Assembly (NCBI RefSeq): GCF_037201975.1
Contig: NZ_CP147520.1
Location: 1,364,001 to 1,428,000, forward strand
Length of the DNA: 64,000 nucleotides
DNA from: Streptomyces sp. TG1A-60
GTDB lineage: Bacteria > Actinomycetota > Actinomycetes > Streptomycetales > Streptomycetaceae
Direction: 5' to 3'
Notes under the pieces: generated by a model
Seen by the model: only the letters and a program-made list of their open reading frames with translations
Databases searched by the model: none
What the model was told of the DNA's origin: nothing
Shown here: positions 8,032 through 37,796 of the stretch, piece after piece
Layout: each line of letters opens with the position of its first letter
Numbering within the stretch: position 1 is the first letter of the stretch
Translations under genes and position numbers: made by a program

Positions 8032-8594
8032 AGCTCCCTACAGGAGAGCTACACCCAAAGCCTTCCTGGGCGTTCGTGATACCCCGCGGGTCTCGACAAC
8101 GACTTCGGCCGCTGGCCTGTACCAGCCGATCCCTGGTCATGTCTGGCGCCGGTTGTCCCCCAGCGTGTGGGATGATCAGCCCAGGCCAGGCGCCCTGATC
8201 GGGTTGCTGGAAGAACCCGGCTCCTATGCCTGCGTCGCCTCCGGAATGAGCTGTGACCTGGTGCACCGGGCAGCAGGCCGCCCAGTCGGCGGACCGGTCA
8301 GGGCCCGGGACGTCTCTGGGCGGTGCCACTCCAAGCTGACAGGCGGCTGGGTTTGGTCCGGCCCACCGCGATGAGCCGGACTGCGCCCTGGTCCGCGCCG
8401 TGCACTCCACCGATTCCAGTTCCCGTTCGGTCAGCGGGCAGGGGGCATCCGGCTCGCGGCGGCACGAAGGGCGTGACGGCTCGTTGTACTGAATCAGTTC
8501 TGTTCGTGCTCGTTCGGTTCGCGACATCCGAGCACCATCGGAGCACCACCGCGACGAATCCGGCAGCGGATCGACCTGCTCGACCTGCCGCGTA
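8032..8594. other. Stretch without a recognised gene
   Basis: Between the DUF5753 fragment and the TetR gene I see no frame with a family motif or a consistent third-position G/C bias. Frames on both strands read as shadow translations rich in arginine, proline and serine. The stretch probably holds decayed sequence continuous with the broken regulator on its left. Confidence 0.5.
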
Positions 8595-9185
8595 TCACCG
8601 GGGCGCGGTGAGCCGGGCTACGAGGCTGTCGGTGACGAGATCGTAGCGGGCCGCGTCGCGGTAGCACCGGGCCAGGAGCTGAGCTCCCTGCGCTTCGGAA
8701 AAAATCACCTGCGCTTCGGTGATCGGGTCATCGACCGACACGAACCGCCCCGCGGCGGCACCGTCGCGGAGGACCCCGGCGAGCCATTCGACGTTGATGT
8801 CGTTGAACTTGGTGACCAGATCCTTCATCGGCGCGGGCAGCATTTCGTAGTCGGCGGCGAGCATGGTGCACAAGCACAGCGACCCGCCGTCCGCCAGGGC
8901 GGCCCGCAGGAGCGTGAGATAGCCGCGTAGACGTTGCACCGGGCCGTCGGAACGCTTGTCGATGTCAGCGAGTTCGGACTGAAATGTGGAGTTGTACCGC
9001 GTGACGAGTGCTCGACCGAGTTCGGCCTTTCCCGGAAAGTGGTGGTGGATGCTCGCCGTGCGGATGCCCACCCGCTCGGCCAGGTCGGCATAACTCACCG
9101 CTGACCAGCCCCGCGCCTTCACCAATACCTGAGCGGCATCGAGCACCCGGTTGGCCGTGGAGTGGTCCTTCAAGTTCTGCGGCAC
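8595..9185 (-). CDS. TetR-family transcriptional repressor
   Basis: A 196-residue TetR protein. Residues about 12-58 hold the helix-turn-helix (Y-A-D-L-A-E-R-V-G-I-R-T-A-S-I-H-H-H-F-P-G-K). The C-terminal ligand domain has the L-C-L-C-T-M-L-A-A-D-Y pattern of the LmrA/YxaF-like branch. It is divergent from the small YdhR-like gene at 9291, and an inverted repeat lies between the two starts. By analogy with such pairs, it likely represses that gene and itself until a hydrophobic ligand binds. Confidence 0.85.
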   Translation of the reverse strand: MPQNLKDHSTANRVLDAAQVLVKARGWSAVSYADLAERVGIRTASIHHHFPGKAELGRALVTRYNSTFQSELADIDKRSDGPVQRLRGYLTLLRAALADGGSLCLCTMLAADYEMLPAPMKDLVTKFNDINVEWLAGVLRDGAAAGRFVSVDDPITEAQVIFSEAQGAQLLARCYRDAARYDLVTDSLVARLTAPR

Positions 9186-9215
9186 TCGACCAGCCTACCC
9201 CCCTTCACGAACCTA

Positions 9216-9231
9216 TCTACCAGTAGGTAGA
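9216..9231. promoter_or_regulatory. TetR operator palindrome
   Basis: TCTACC-AGTA-GGTAGA has perfect 6-bp arms around a 4-bp spacer. It lies between the divergent TetR and YdhR-like genes, about 30 bp from the TetR start. The symmetry, length and position fit an autoregulatory TetR operator that would control both promoters. Confidence 0.6.
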
Positions 9232-9290
9232 GTGATCTCGGTGGAGCCGTCTCGGCCCACGTCAGGCGTACGACGCACGAGGAGCAGACG

Positions 9291-9605
9291 ATGCACGCAC
9301 AGCTGATCACCTACAAGCTCAGGGACATCTCGGTGGAGCAGTACACCGAGCAGATGGTCACCCCCGACTCGGCATACTTCGCAAAAATCGACACCCTGGT
9401 ATCCAAGGTGTGGTTGGCGGACGAGGCCACCAACAGCTACGGCGGGTTCTATCTCTGGGTCGACCAGGCGGCGATGACGGCGTTCATGTCTTCCGATGCC
9501 GTCAAGACCGTCATGGCTCGTCCCTATCTCAGTGACATCGCCTCCACCGACTGGCCGGTCAACGAGCCGCCCAGCGTGCTTACCCGCGGAGTGGTCACCG
9601 CCTGA
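9291..9605 (+). CDS. YdhR-like small mono-oxygenase family protein
   Basis: A 104-residue protein of the dimeric ferredoxin-like (ABM/YdhR) type. It shows the conserved Y-G-G-F-Y-L-W segment and a final R-P-Y-L-S-D-I-A block followed by a V-L-T-R-G strand. Members are cofactor-free mono-oxygenases or small-molecule-binding proteins; the substrate is unknown. ATG 9291 follows a GAGGAG site (9279-9284). Its divergent TetR neighbour and the shared operator suggest an inducible response to a hydrophobic or quinone-like compound. Confidence 0.7.
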   Translation: MHAQLITYKLRDISVEQYTEQMVTPDSAYFAKIDTLVSKVWLADEATNSYGGFYLWVDQAAMTAFMSSDAVKTVMARPYLSDIASTDWPVNEPPSVLTRGVVTA

Positions 9606-9929
9606 CCTGATCACTGACTTGGGTCGGTCGCGGCACTGCGAAAGCTGTCGTCGACAGGTGACGCGACTTGGGCCAGATGTCGCGGCCGGGGCTGATACCG
9701 ACGTCGAGCCGGCGCGTGGGGCCTGGTGATGGCACGTCGCGCGTACTCGACTGATCTCATTGACGCCCTGCTCGTGGGTTGCCCTCGGTGAGCCATCCGG
9801 CGATGCTGCCGAGGGCGTAGTGGTACTGGGACATATTGGCCCCGGCTCCTACCGTCGTGGCCTTCACAGGTCTCCCACACGGTCGTCGCTCCGTGCTCGC
9901 CGCCGTCCTGCCCGGCTCCTGATCCGACG
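9606..9929. other. Stretch without an intact gene
   Basis: No intact frame with family motifs is visible. Around 9729-9790 a frame starting A-R-R-A-Y-S-T-D-L-I-D-A faintly resembles the N-terminus of IS5-type transposases, but it stops quickly. I regard this as possible mobile-element debris only. The stretch runs into the kinase fragment on its right. Confidence 0.35.
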
Positions 9930-10298
9930 CGGCGAGTCTGGTCGGCGCCGCGCGAGGGACGGGCCGACAACGACCTGCGCTACGAGCAGGTGCTGCGTAC
10001 CTGGGACGGGGACTGGGCAGTCGTCGACCCGCTGGTCGTGAGCGGCGTCCTCGAATTCCAAATGGCCCCCTTGCTGTGGAGCCGGTTCGACGAGCCCGGC
10101 TCGTCGCGCGTCGAGTGGCGCATCGACGCGCTGGCTGACGCCGCGGACCTGGACCGCGACCGGGCGGGCAAGTGGGCGCTGCTGCGAGCCATCGAGTACT
10201 GGGCTTGGCCGGATCGGCCGGGTGACGGCTTCAGTGGCCCGGTGGCGTCGAGCCGGTCTCAAGGTCTGGTCAAGCGGTCAGCGTCAGAGTGCTGTTGA
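9930..10298 (+). pseudogene. C-terminal fragment of an APH(6)/hydroxyurea-type antibiotic kinase
   Basis: From about 9963 the frame reads D-L-R-Y-E-Q-V-L-R, then W-A-V-V-D-P and E-F-Q-M-A-P-L-L-W-S-R-F-D-E. These match the catalytic loop and metal-binding D-P segment of the aminoglycoside/hydroxyurea kinase family (streptomycin 6-phosphotransferase-like), followed by the family's helical C-terminus (A-L-A-D-A-A-D-L-D-R-D-R). The N-terminal ATP-binding lobe is absent and the catalytic H-G-D has become D-N-D, so it is a dead remnant. It sits at the edge of the PKS genes and may be a leftover of recombination or of an older resistance gene. Confidence 0.6.
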
Positions 10299-10406
10299 TC
10301 ACGCAAGCGTTGGCGGGGCGTCCGGGAGTCGGTGGGCAACTGCTGCGGACGGAACCGCCCGACAGGTACGCACGACGACGCCAGTGACGAGAAGGCGGAC
10401 CACGCC

Positions 10407-12980
10407 GTGACCAGCAGACTGCCTTGGCCCGAGCCCGGTCATGACACCGGCACCCCGGACACCCCGATCGTGATCGTCGGCCTCGCGGCCCCGGAAGGGG
10501 CTCCCGAGGCCGTGCGCCGGGCGGAAGTGTCCGGCCCGGTCGGCGTGCGGGTGCGCTGTGCGCCCGACGGGATCACGGCGTTCTTCGGGGACTCCGTGCG
10601 CGGGGCGTCCCGGGAGCGGCTCAGCGCACTGCACCTGGTGTGGGCCGCGTTGGAGGACGCCGGGATCGTTCCCGGTTCGCTGCGCGACGCCGATGTGGGT
10701 GTTTTTCTCGTGCAGGCGGAGGCCGGGGACAGGGAAGCCGACGGCTCAGACGCGCTGGCGGCGCTCGTCGGGGGCGATCTCCGCTGGGAGCGGGGGCCCC
10801 GGGTGACGCTCGGGGCGGAACTAGCGGCGCCGGCGGCGGTCGAGTCGGCCGCCGAGCAACTGCGCCGGGGGGAGTGCGACGTGGCTGTGGCGGGTTCCGT
10901 CACGGGCGCGGTCGCGGTCCTGCGTCGGGGCTCCACCGCCATACGGGCCGGTGAGCGCGTGCTCGCACCGGCGGAGGCGTTCGGCTCCGGCGATCCGTTC
11001 ACCCTCAGCGATGTGCCGGCGCCGCCGCCCGCGCGGCTCGTGCCGCTCGTGCTGTCCGGGCGCAGCGACGCCGCCGTGGCGGCGCTGGCCCGGGATCTGC
11101 TCGCCCGTTTCGAGGCCGACCCCGAGCTGACGCCGGACGACCTGGGGTGGTCGTTGGCGACGACCCGTACGACCGGCCTAGGGCGGCGGGCCGTGCTGCT
11201 CGCCACCGACCGGGCGGAGGTGGTGCGCGGACTGCGTGCGGTCGCCGAGGGCGGGTTCGCCCCGCTGCTGTTCCGTACGCCACCCGGCGCGAGCGTCGAG
11301 GGCGGTGGACGCGCGGTACATGTCTTCCCCGGCGTGGGCTCCCAGTGGCCGGGCATGGCGCTCGACCTGCTGAACGCCTCCGACGTGTTCCGTCTACGGA
11401 TGGAGGACTGCGCGCGGGCTCTCGAACCCTTCGTTCCGTGGTCGCTGCACGACGTCCTGCGCGGTGCCCCCGGCGCGCCGGCGCTGGAGGGCGCGGACGT
11501 GGTCATGCCGGTCCTGTTCGCGGTGAGTGTGGCGCTGTCCGCGCTGTGGAGCTCCTGCGGTGTGGAGCCCGCAGCCGTCGTCGGCGCCAGCCTCGGTGAG
11601 GTCGCCGCCGCGCATGTCGCGGGTGCGCTGACGCTGGACGAGGCCACCCGGGTGGTCGTCCTGTGGAGCCGAATGCAGGCGGAGGCGGCCGGAGAGGGCG
11701 AACTGGCCGCAGCGGCCCTGTCGCCCGACGAACTCCGTCCGCTGCTCGACGCCGAGCACCTGCGCGGCCGGGTCCACTTCGCCGGTACGAACGGTCCGCG
11801 CTCCGTGCTGCTCGGTGGGGAGCGCGCGGCAGTGACCGAAGTCGTCGAGATGCTCGTGGCCAAGGGCATACCGGCCAGGACGGTGTACCCCGGTCTCGCC
11901 GTGCACACACCGGGCCTGACCGTCGACGCCACCCCGCTCCTCACCGGTACCGCGGCGATCGCGCCGGCCCCCGCCACCGTGCCCTTCTACTCCTCCGTCA
12001 CCGGCGGCGAGTTCGAGACGACCGGCCTGGACGGCGCGTACTGGCTCCGCAACGTCACCTCCCAGATCCGTTTCGAGGCGGCCGTACGTGCCCTGTGGAC
12101 AGCAGGTCACCACGTGTTTCTCGAGGTCGGCCCGCATTCCGTGCTGCTCGGCGGGGTGCAGGAGACGCTGGAGGACATCGGCGCGGGCACCGGGGCGGCG
12201 GCATCGTCCGGCGTGGTCGGCACTCAGCGCCGGGGACAGGACGGGGTCACGGAGTGGCTGACGGCGATGGCGCAGCTCTACGTGCGCGGGGTCCCCGTCG
12301 ACTGGGCCGCCTTCTTCCGGGGCCGTGACGGCCGGCGGATCGCCCTGCCGACGTATCCGTTCGGCGTCGAGGAGACGGACACGGCTCCGGGCGCGGCGGC
12401 GGCCGGCGGTGCACCGGCCCGGGGCACCGGCACCGCAGGGCTGTCCCTCGCGGGTCTCACGGCGGGCGAACGGTCGTACGCTGTCGAGGAGTTCGTACGG
12501 GCCCAGGTGGCGATGGTGCTGCGGCACAACGACCCGGACGCGGTCGCCCTGGACAGTGGCTTCCTGCAATCGGGCTTCGGCTCGTTGCAGGCCGTGGAAC
12601 TGTGCAACCGGCTCAATGAGGCCACCGGGCTGCGGCTGCCCACGACGCTGACCTTCGACCACCCGACTCCCGCGTCCGTCGCGGACCTCATCGGCGAGCT
12701 GCTGACCGCCCGGACGGAGCGGGGGCCGCGGCGGGGCGCGGAGCAGGGCCCGGAATCGGCGGTCCTCGCCCGACTCGACGCCCTGGAAGCCGAACTGCGC
12801 GCCTGCGACCTGCTGCGTGACGGACACGAAGCCCCCGGGAACACTCCCGCGCGGAAGCGGGTCGCAGCCCGGCTGCGCCACCTGCTGGACCGGCTGGCGC
12901 CGGACGACAAGGACGAATTCGGGGACGCGTCCTTGGAGGAGTTGCTCGACCTCGCCGAGAACGAACTGCGCAAGTCATGA
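10407..12980 (+). CDS. PKS loading protein: KS remnant-AT-ACP
   Basis: An 857-residue loading protein. GTG 10407 was chosen as start because GAAGG lies upstream; the frame stays open to 10332. Residues 12-200 are a ketosynthase remnant without the T-A-C-S active site, so it cannot condense. The AT (about 300-650) has G-A-S-L-G (S395) rather than GHSxG. The arginine that normally binds the extender's free carboxylate (R-S-Q) is tryptophan here (W420, L-W-S), and the specificity motif reads A-V-H-T (H500). Loss of that arginine is known from starter ATs that take monocarboxylic acyl-CoAs. The ACP serine is S726 (G-S-L). A C-terminal acidic helix (E-L-L-D-L-A-E-N-E-L) is the docking domain for the next protein. 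Confidence 0.85.
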   Translation: MTSRLPWPEPGHDTGTPDTPIVIVGLAAPEGAPEAVRRAEVSGPVGVRVRCAPDGITAFFGDSVRGASRERLSALHLVWAALEDAGIVPGSLRDADVGVFLVQAEAGDREADGSDALAALVGGDLRWERGPRVTLGAELAAPAAVESAAEQLRRGECDVAVAGSVTGAVAVLRRGSTAIRAGERVLAPAEAFGSGDPFTLSDVPAPPPARLVPLVLSGRSDAAVAALARDLLARFEADPELTPDDLGWSLATTRTTGLGRRAVLLATDRAEVVRGLRAVAEGGFAPLLFRTPPGASVEGGGRAVHVFPGVGSQWPGMALDLLNASDVFRLRMEDCARALEPFVPWSLHDVLRGAPGAPALEGADVVMPVLFAVSVALSALWSSCGVEPAAVVGASLGEVAAAHVAGALTLDEATRVVVLWSRMQAEAAGEGELAAAALSPDELRPLLDAEHLRGRVHFAGTNGPRSVLLGGERAAVTEVVEMLVAKGIPARTVYPGLAVHTPGLTVDATPLLTGTAAIAPAPATVPFYSSVTGGEFETTGLDGAYWLRNVTSQIRFEAAVRALWTAGHHVFLEVGPHSVLLGGVQETLEDIGAGTGAAASSGVVGTQRRGQDGVTEWLTAMAQLYVRGVPVDWAAFFRGRDGRRIALPTYPFGVEETDTAPGAAAAGGAPARGTGTAGLSLAGLTAGERSYAVEEFVRAQVAMVLRHNDPDAVALDSGFLQSGFGSLQAVELCNRLNEATGLRLPTTLTFDHPTPASVADLIGELLTARTERGPRRGAEQGPESAVLARLDALEAELRACDLLRDGHEAPGNTPARKRVAARLRHLLDRLAPDDKDEFGDASLEELLDLAENELRKS

Positions 12981-13102
12981 CCTGGCAGAAAGAGCTGCCG
13001 CGAACTCCGCGTACTCAGTAGTACGCATCCGTGCGCAGTCGTAGGCGCGCACGCGCCCGTACGCGATCGGAAATCTCCCTCACGCACATGAAAGGCCACG
13101 GC

Positions 13103-16100
13103 ATGACGAGCGGTGCGAAGCACGGGACGGCCTACGCTGCGACCGGCGACAACAAGGTCATCGACACGTTGAAGCGGCTCACCGTCGACCTGCGCAACGC
13201 CCGGCACCGGCTTCGGGAAGTCGAGGAATCGGCCCGTGAGCCGATCGCGATCGTCGGCATGGCCTGCCGCTTCCCCGGCGGGGTCGAGTCCCCCGAGGAC
13301 CTGTGGCGGCTGGTGGCGGAGGGCCGGCACGTCAGCTCGCCGCTGCCCACCGACCGTGGCTGGGACGAGGGTTTGTACGACCCGGACCCGGCGCGGCAGG
13401 GCACGGTCTACGTCCGGGAAGGCAGCTTTCTGGACGATCCGGCCGGCTTCGATCCGGCGTTCTTCGGCATGAGTACGCGCGAGGCGCTGGCGACCGACCC
13501 GCAGCAGCGGCTCCTGCTGGAGACCTCGTGGGAGGCCGTCGAACGGGCCAATATCGACCCGGCGTCGCTGCGGGGCAGCCGCACCGGCGTGTTCGCGGGC
13601 ATCATCCCCCAGGACTACGCGGCCCGGCTGCGCAACTCCCCGAACGAGTTCGAGGGCTATCTGGGCAACGGCAGCACGTGCAGTGTGGCGTCCGGCCGGA
13701 TCGCGTACACGCTCGGCCTCGAAGGACCGGCCATCAGCACCGACACGGCCTGCTCTTCGTCGCTCGTTGCCCTGCACCAGGCCGTGCAGTCGCTGCGGGC
13801 GGGCGAGTGCGAGCTGGCACTGGCGGGCGGGGTGACGGTGATCGGGTCGCCGCTGTGGCTGCTGCAGTTCAGCCGGCAGCGCGGGCTGGCCACGGACGGG
13901 CGCTGCAAGTCGTTCGCCGCCGCAGCGGACGGCACCTCGCTCGGCGAGGGCGCCGGGATGCTGCTGCTGGAGCGGCTGTCGGACGCACGCCGCAGCGGCC
14001 GACGGATCCTCGCCGTCATCCGGGGTTCCGCGATCAACCAGGACGGTGCGAGCAGCGGACTGACCGCGCCGAGCGGGCCCGCGCAGCGCAGACTGATCCA
14101 GCAGGCCTTGGAGCAGGCGGGGCTGGCGCCCGCCGAGGTGGACGCGGTGGAGGCGCACGGCACCGGCACGAAGCTCGGTGACCCCATCGAGGCACAGGCC
14201 CTGATCGCCGCCTACGGCCAGGACCGCCCCGTCGGCCGGCCGCTGTGGCTCGGCTCGCTCAAGTCCAACATCGGGCACCCGCAGGCCGCCGCCGGTGTGG
14301 CCGGCGTGATCAAGATGGTGAAGGCGATGGAGCACGGCGTGCTGCCGCGCACCCTGCACGTGGACGCGCCGAGCCCGCACGTGGACTGGTCGGCCGGTGC
14401 GGTCGAGCTGCTGACCGAGGCCCGGGACTGGCCGGACACGGGGCGCCCGCGCCGGGCCGGCGTCTCGTCGTTCGGCGTGAGCGGCACCAACGCGCATGTG
14501 GTGCTGGAGCAGCCGGAGCAGAGCGCCGATGCCGGACCGCCCTCGGAAGCGGACCAGATGCGGACGTGGCCCACCGGGGTGCCGTGGGTGCTGTCCGGGC
14601 ACAGCGTGGACGCCCTGCGGGCACAGGCCGAGCGGCTGGCGGCCCACGTGGCGGAGCATCCGGAGGTGACGCGTGCGGAGGTGGGCGCCGGGCTGGCACG
14701 GGGCCGGGCGGTGTTCGAGCACCGGGCGGTGGTCCTCGGCGCCGACCGCGCCGAACTGCTCGAGGGCCTGACGGCCCTGGCGGCGGGCCGACCGGCGCCC
14801 CGGCTGTTCCACGGCCGTGTCACCTCCGACAGCCGTACCGTGCTGGTGCTCTCCGACCACGGTCTGGCGCAGGACATCGGCTGGGCGGCCCGGCTCGTGC
14901 TGACCTCGCAGACGTTCTCCCGGCGGCTGGCGCACTGCCAACGGGCGCTGGCCAAGGTCGGCGACCACGCGCTGCGCGGCGGTGCCTTCCCGGGATCCGA
15001 ACCGGCCGTGCGGTGGGCGGTGCTGGTGGCGCTCGCCGGGGTGTGGGAGGAGTACGGCGTACGGCCCGCGGCGGTGGTCGGCGAGGGCGTCGGCGAGATC
15101 GCGGCGGCCTGTGTGTCCGGCGCGATGTCGCTCATCGACGGCGCGCGGGCGGCGGCTCACGACACCGGGGTGGAGCCCGACGAGGGCCGGATTCCGCTGC
15201 TGGCGACGTCCTCGACCCCGCTCGACGATGCCGTCCGCACGTTGAGCGCGCGCGGTCATACGCTGTTCGTGGAGGTCGGTGCCGCCTCGGCCGTCGCTCC
15301 CCGACTCACGACGGCCCTGGAAGGGCACACGGCTGGGGTCGTCGTCTCGCCGGTGGGCGGGGGCAGCGGTGCGGACGGGCTGCTGCCCGAGCTGGCCCGG
15401 CTGCACGTGTCCGACACGACCGTGGCCTGGCCCACGGCCTTTCCCTACCAGATCCTGGCGGACCGGCCGTCGGCCGACCTGCCGACGTACGCCTTTCAGC
15501 GGCGCCGGCACTGGCTGGACGACGGGCCCCGCACGCTCGACGCGGCCGGGCTCGCGCCCGCGGACCATCCGCTGCTCGGTGCGGCCCTGGAACTCCCGGA
15601 GGACGGCGGCCTGTTGTTCACCGGCCGGCTGTCGACGGCCACTCAGCCGTGGCTCGCCGACCACCTGGTGGCGGGCAGGGTGCTGCTGCCGGGCACGGCG
15701 ATGCTGGAGCTGGCCCGGTGGGCAGGGGCGTACGCCGGCTGCGACCGGGTGGCGGAGCTGACCCTGCACAGCCCGTTCGAACTGTCCGCCGATCCGCACG
15801 CGGGCCGGGCGATCCGGCTCCGGCTGACCGACGCCGACGCCACGGGCCGTCGAGGCCTCACTCTGTCCTCCCGGCCCGATCCGGACGAGCCATGGACGCG
15901 CCACGCGACGGGAACCCTCGACGCGGCCGGCACGGGCGCGGCGGCACGCCGGTCCGACCTGGTCACCTGGCCGCCCGTGGACGCCCGGAGCGTGGACATC
16001 GACGGCTTCCACCGGCGGGCGGAGGAGCACGGACTCACGTACGGGCCCGCGTTCCGGGGCCTGCGGGCGGTGTGGCGGCGGGGCGACGAGGTGTTCGCCG

Positions 16101-18442
16101 AGGTCGCCCTGCCGGAGGGGACGCGGTCGGCGGCCGGGCGGTACGGACTGCACCCCGCGATGCTCGACGCCGCGCTCCAGGCCTGGTATGCGGCGCGCCC
16201 CGAGCCGCTGGAGCAGCGGCTGGTGCCGTACGCCTGGCACGGGGTGACGACCACCGGTGCCGCCGGACCGAGCGTGCTGAGGGTGCGGCTCGCACCCGCG
16301 GACGGTCCGGCACGCGGCACCGGCACCTCGGTGTTTATGGACGTCGCCGACGCGGCCGGGGTTCCGGTGGCATCGGTGGCGGCCCTGCACCTCAGGTCCC
16401 TGGGCCGGGTACCGGCCGGTGCCGCCGGCGCGGGCGTGCTGCTGCGCGGCCGGTGGATGCCGTACGCCGGGCCGGGTCTGCCTGTCGACGACGGGCTGGT
16501 AGCCGCGCTCGGAAAGCCGGACGCGCTGCCGGTGACCGTCGATGTCCGTTACGGCGATGTCGCCGCCCTCGGTTCGGCGCTGGCCGCCGGGGCACCCGCG
16601 CCGGACGTGGTCCTGCTGCCGGTCACCGCGGACCGCGATCTCGCGGATGTCCCGGGAGCCGTGCGTGCGGCGACCGCCGATGCCCTGGCCGCGCTGCGGT
16701 CCTGGCTCGCCGAGCCGGCGCTGGGCGCGAGCAGGCTGGTGGCGGTGGTGCGGGAGCGGGACGGCGAGGCCTTCCTGGTCGACGAGGCCGTACGCGGACT
16801 GGTCCGCAGCGCGCGCACCGAACACCCGCGCCGGTTCGGGCTGCTGTCCCTCGCCGCCGGTGAGCCGCCGACGCCGGAGGTGTTCACGCAGGCGCTGGAC
16901 GCCGTCCGGGAGGAACCGGAGGTCGCCGTCCGGGACGGGCGGCTGTGTGTGCCGCGCCTGTCGGAGGTGGCGGAGACACCGTACGAGCGGGACGGCGAGA
17001 CGCCGGCCCGTGCCCTGGACCCCGACGGCACCGTGTTGATCACCGGAGGGACCGGCGCCCTGGGCGGGCTGGTGGCCCGGCACCTGGTGGCCCGGGGAGC
17101 CCGGCACCTGGTCCTGACCGGGCGGCGCGGCGAAGCGACGCCCGGGGCAGCCGCGTTGGCGGCGGAGCTCACCGCCAGAGGGGCCGAGGTCACGGTGGTG
17201 GCCTGTGACGCGGCCGACGCGGACGCCCTGGCGGCGGTGCTGGACGGCGTACCGGAGGAGCACCCGCTGACGGCCGTCGTACACGTCGCCGGAGTGACGG
17301 ACGACGCGGCGGTCATCTCGCTGACCGAGGACCGGCTCGGCACCGTACTGCGGCCGAAGGTGGACGCCGCCTGGCTTCTGCACGAATTGACGCGCGGGCT
17401 GGACCTCGCCGAGTTCGTGACGTTCTCGTCCACGTCCGGCACCTTCGGTGCCGCCGGGCAGGCGAACTACGCGGCGGCGAACGTCTTCCTCGACGCCCTC
17501 GCCGGGTACCGGCGCGCCCGGGGCCTGCCCGGTCTGTCGCTGGCCTGGGGCCCGTGGGCCGAACGCAGCACGCTGACCGGTGACCTGACGGAGGCGGACT
17601 GGGCGCGCATCGGCCGGGACGGTGTGCGTGCCCTGGCCACGGGGGACGCTCTCGCTCTCTTCGACGCCGCCCGCCTGATGACGGAGACGGTCGAGGAGCC
17701 GGTGCTCGTCGCCCTGCGGCTCGACATGGCGCAGGTGAACAAGCGGAACGCCGCCGGTCTCCTCCAGCCGCGGATGCGCTCGCTGGTGGACGGCGCCGAG
17801 GCGGCCGGGACGGAGCAGCGGCCGGGCACCCGCGCCGAGGTGACCGGCCGGGCACCGGCGTCCTCCTATGCGGAGCGGGTGCGGGCGATGCCGGAGGCGG
17901 AGCGCAGGCGTGCCCTGCTCGACCTGGTCCGCACGCACACGGCGACGGCGCTGGGCGAGGGGACGGCCGAGGACATCGAGCCGGACCGGGGCTTCACCGA
18001 CCTGGGCGTCGACTCCCTGGCCGGCCTGGACCTCCAGGAGAAGCTGCTCGCAGCCACCGGCGTCGACCTGCCCAGCACCCTGATCTTCGACCACCCGACC
18101 GCCGCCGCGCTCGCCGACCACCTGTGCGCACAACTGGGCGGTGCGGCGGACGACGACGCCTCGGCCGGGCCGGCCCTGGCCGAGGTGGACCGGCTGGAGG
18201 CGTTCCTGGCCTCCTTCGCCGAGACCGCCGATGCCGAGGCCAGGGAGACGGTCGCCCACCGGCTGCTGGACCTGGTGTCCCGCTGGCCCGGTGGCACGGG
18301 AACGGACGACCACGTCGGTTCGGACGACGACGGACCGCAGCCGGCGGACCTCGCGTCGGCGTCCGACGACGAACTCTTCGAGGTCCTCCAGCAGATGCGC
18401 TCCGCCGACAACGGAACTCCGTCGATTCACCAGCGTTCTTAG
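13103..18442 (+). CDS. PKS extension module 1: KS-AT(inactive)-DH-KR-ACP
   Basis: A 1779-residue module starting at ATG 13103, after a GAAAGG site (ATG 13088 is also in frame). An N-terminal coiled coil (about 17-45) is the docking domain. KS 46-462 is intact (C217, E-A-H-G-T-G-T and N-I-G-H). The AT region (about 490-800) is degenerate: GHSxG reads G-E-G-V-G (serine replaced by G662), the F-P-G-Q-G-S-Q start is lost, and the small subdomain with the YASH/HAFH motif is missing. DH (about 815-1110) is complete (H854, D1022). KR (about 1310-1500) has G-T-G-A-L-G-G, T-D-D (B-type) and N-Y-A-A-A-N. ACP serine is S1638. It should add a unit and leave a double bond, but the extender must come from elsewhere. 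Confidence 0.88.
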   Translation: MTSGAKHGTAYAATGDNKVIDTLKRLTVDLRNARHRLREVEESAREPIAIVGMACRFPGGVESPEDLWRLVAEGRHVSSPLPTDRGWDEGLYDPDPARQGTVYVREGSFLDDPAGFDPAFFGMSTREALATDPQQRLLLETSWEAVERANIDPASLRGSRTGVFAGIIPQDYAARLRNSPNEFEGYLGNGSTCSVASGRIAYTLGLEGPAISTDTACSSSLVALHQAVQSLRAGECELALAGGVTVIGSPLWLLQFSRQRGLATDGRCKSFAAAADGTSLGEGAGMLLLERLSDARRSGRRILAVIRGSAINQDGASSGLTAPSGPAQRRLIQQALEQAGLAPAEVDAVEAHGTGTKLGDPIEAQALIAAYGQDRPVGRPLWLGSLKSNIGHPQAAAGVAGVIKMVKAMEHGVLPRTLHVDAPSPHVDWSAGAVELLTEARDWPDTGRPRRAGVSSFGVSGTNAHVVLEQPEQSADAGPPSEADQMRTWPTGVPWVLSGHSVDALRAQAERLAAHVAEHPEVTRAEVGAGLARGRAVFEHRAVVLGADRAELLEGLTALAAGRPAPRLFHGRVTSDSRTVLVLSDHGLAQDIGWAARLVLTSQTFSRRLAHCQRALAKVGDHALRGGAFPGSEPAVRWAVLVALAGVWEEYGVRPAAVVGEGVGEIAAACVSGAMSLIDGARAAAHDTGVEPDEGRIPLLATSSTPLDDAVRTLSARGHTLFVEVGAASAVAPRLTTALEGHTAGVVVSPVGGGSGADGLLPELARLHVSDTTVAWPTAFPYQILADRPSADLPTYAFQRRRHWLDDGPRTLDAAGLAPADHPLLGAALELPEDGGLLFTGRLSTATQPWLADHLVAGRVLLPGTAMLELARWAGAYAGCDRVAELTLHSPFELSADPHAGRAIRLRLTDADATGRRGLTLSSRPDPDEPWTRHATGTLDAAGTGAAARRSDLVTWPPVDARSVDIDGFHRRAEEHGLTYGPAFRGLRAVWRRGDEVFAEVALPEGTRSAAGRYGLHPAMLDAALQAWYAARPEPLEQRLVPYAWHGVTTTGAAGPSVLRVRLAPADGPARGTGTSVFMDVADAAGVPVASVAALHLRSLGRVPAGAAGAGVLLRGRWMPYAGPGLPVDDGLVAALGKPDALPVTVDVRYGDVAALGSALAAGAPAPDVVLLPVTADRDLADVPGAVRAATADALAALRSWLAEPALGASRLVAVVRERDGEAFLVDEAVRGLVRSARTEHPRRFGLLSLAAGEPPTPEVFTQALDAVREEPEVAVRDGRLCVPRLSEVAETPYERDGETPARALDPDGTVLITGGTGALGGLVARHLVARGARHLVLTGRRGEATPGAAALAAELTARGAEVTVVACDAADADALAAVLDGVPEEHPLTAVVHVAGVTDDAAVISLTEDRLGTVLRPKVDAAWLLHELTRGLDLAEFVTFSSTSGTFGAAGQANYAAANVFLDALAGYRRARGLPGLSLAWGPWAERSTLTGDLTEADWARIGRDGVRALATGDALALFDAARLMTETVEEPVLVALRLDMAQVNKRNAAGLLQPRMRSLVDGAEAAGTEQRPGTRAEVTGRAPASSYAERVRAMPEAERRRALLDLVRTHTATALGEGTAEDIEPDRGFTDLGVDSLAGLDLQEKLLAATGVDLPSTLIFDHPTAAALADHLCAQLGGAADDDASAGPALAEVDRLEAFLASFAETADAEARETVAHRLLDLVSRWPGGTGTDDHVGSDDDGPQPADLASASDDELFEVLQQMRSADNGTPSIHQRS

Positions 18443-18454
18443 GAGCGGGATCAC

Positions 18455-24967
<6,513 letters not shown>

Positions 24968-25016
24968 CCGCGCACGGACCGCGGAGAGAACGACCTTGAG
25001 CGGAGAGGGAATCCCT

Positions 25017-30776
<5,760 letters not shown>

Positions 30777-30806
30777 CCCGTGCGAAACAGAGAGGAGAGC
30801 GCAACC

Positions 30807-37736
<6,930 letters not shown>

Positions 37737-37796
37737 CCCTCATCGACCTCCCCATCTCCCCACCTCCCCACCGGACTCCGGAAGGACGACCCCCCG

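Noticed and set aside
14580..15530. The degenerate module 1 AT as a sequencing frameshift
   Set aside because: The frame is continuous through flanking KS and DH domains, and the altered motif is in frame with recognisable AT strands on both sides.
12278..18454. A very long minus-strand open frame (2058 codons) opposite the first PKS genes
   Set aside because: It is antisense to clear KS, DH, KR and ACP motifs and reads as R/G/Q/V-rich low-complexity protein, a known artefact of GC-rich coding DNA.
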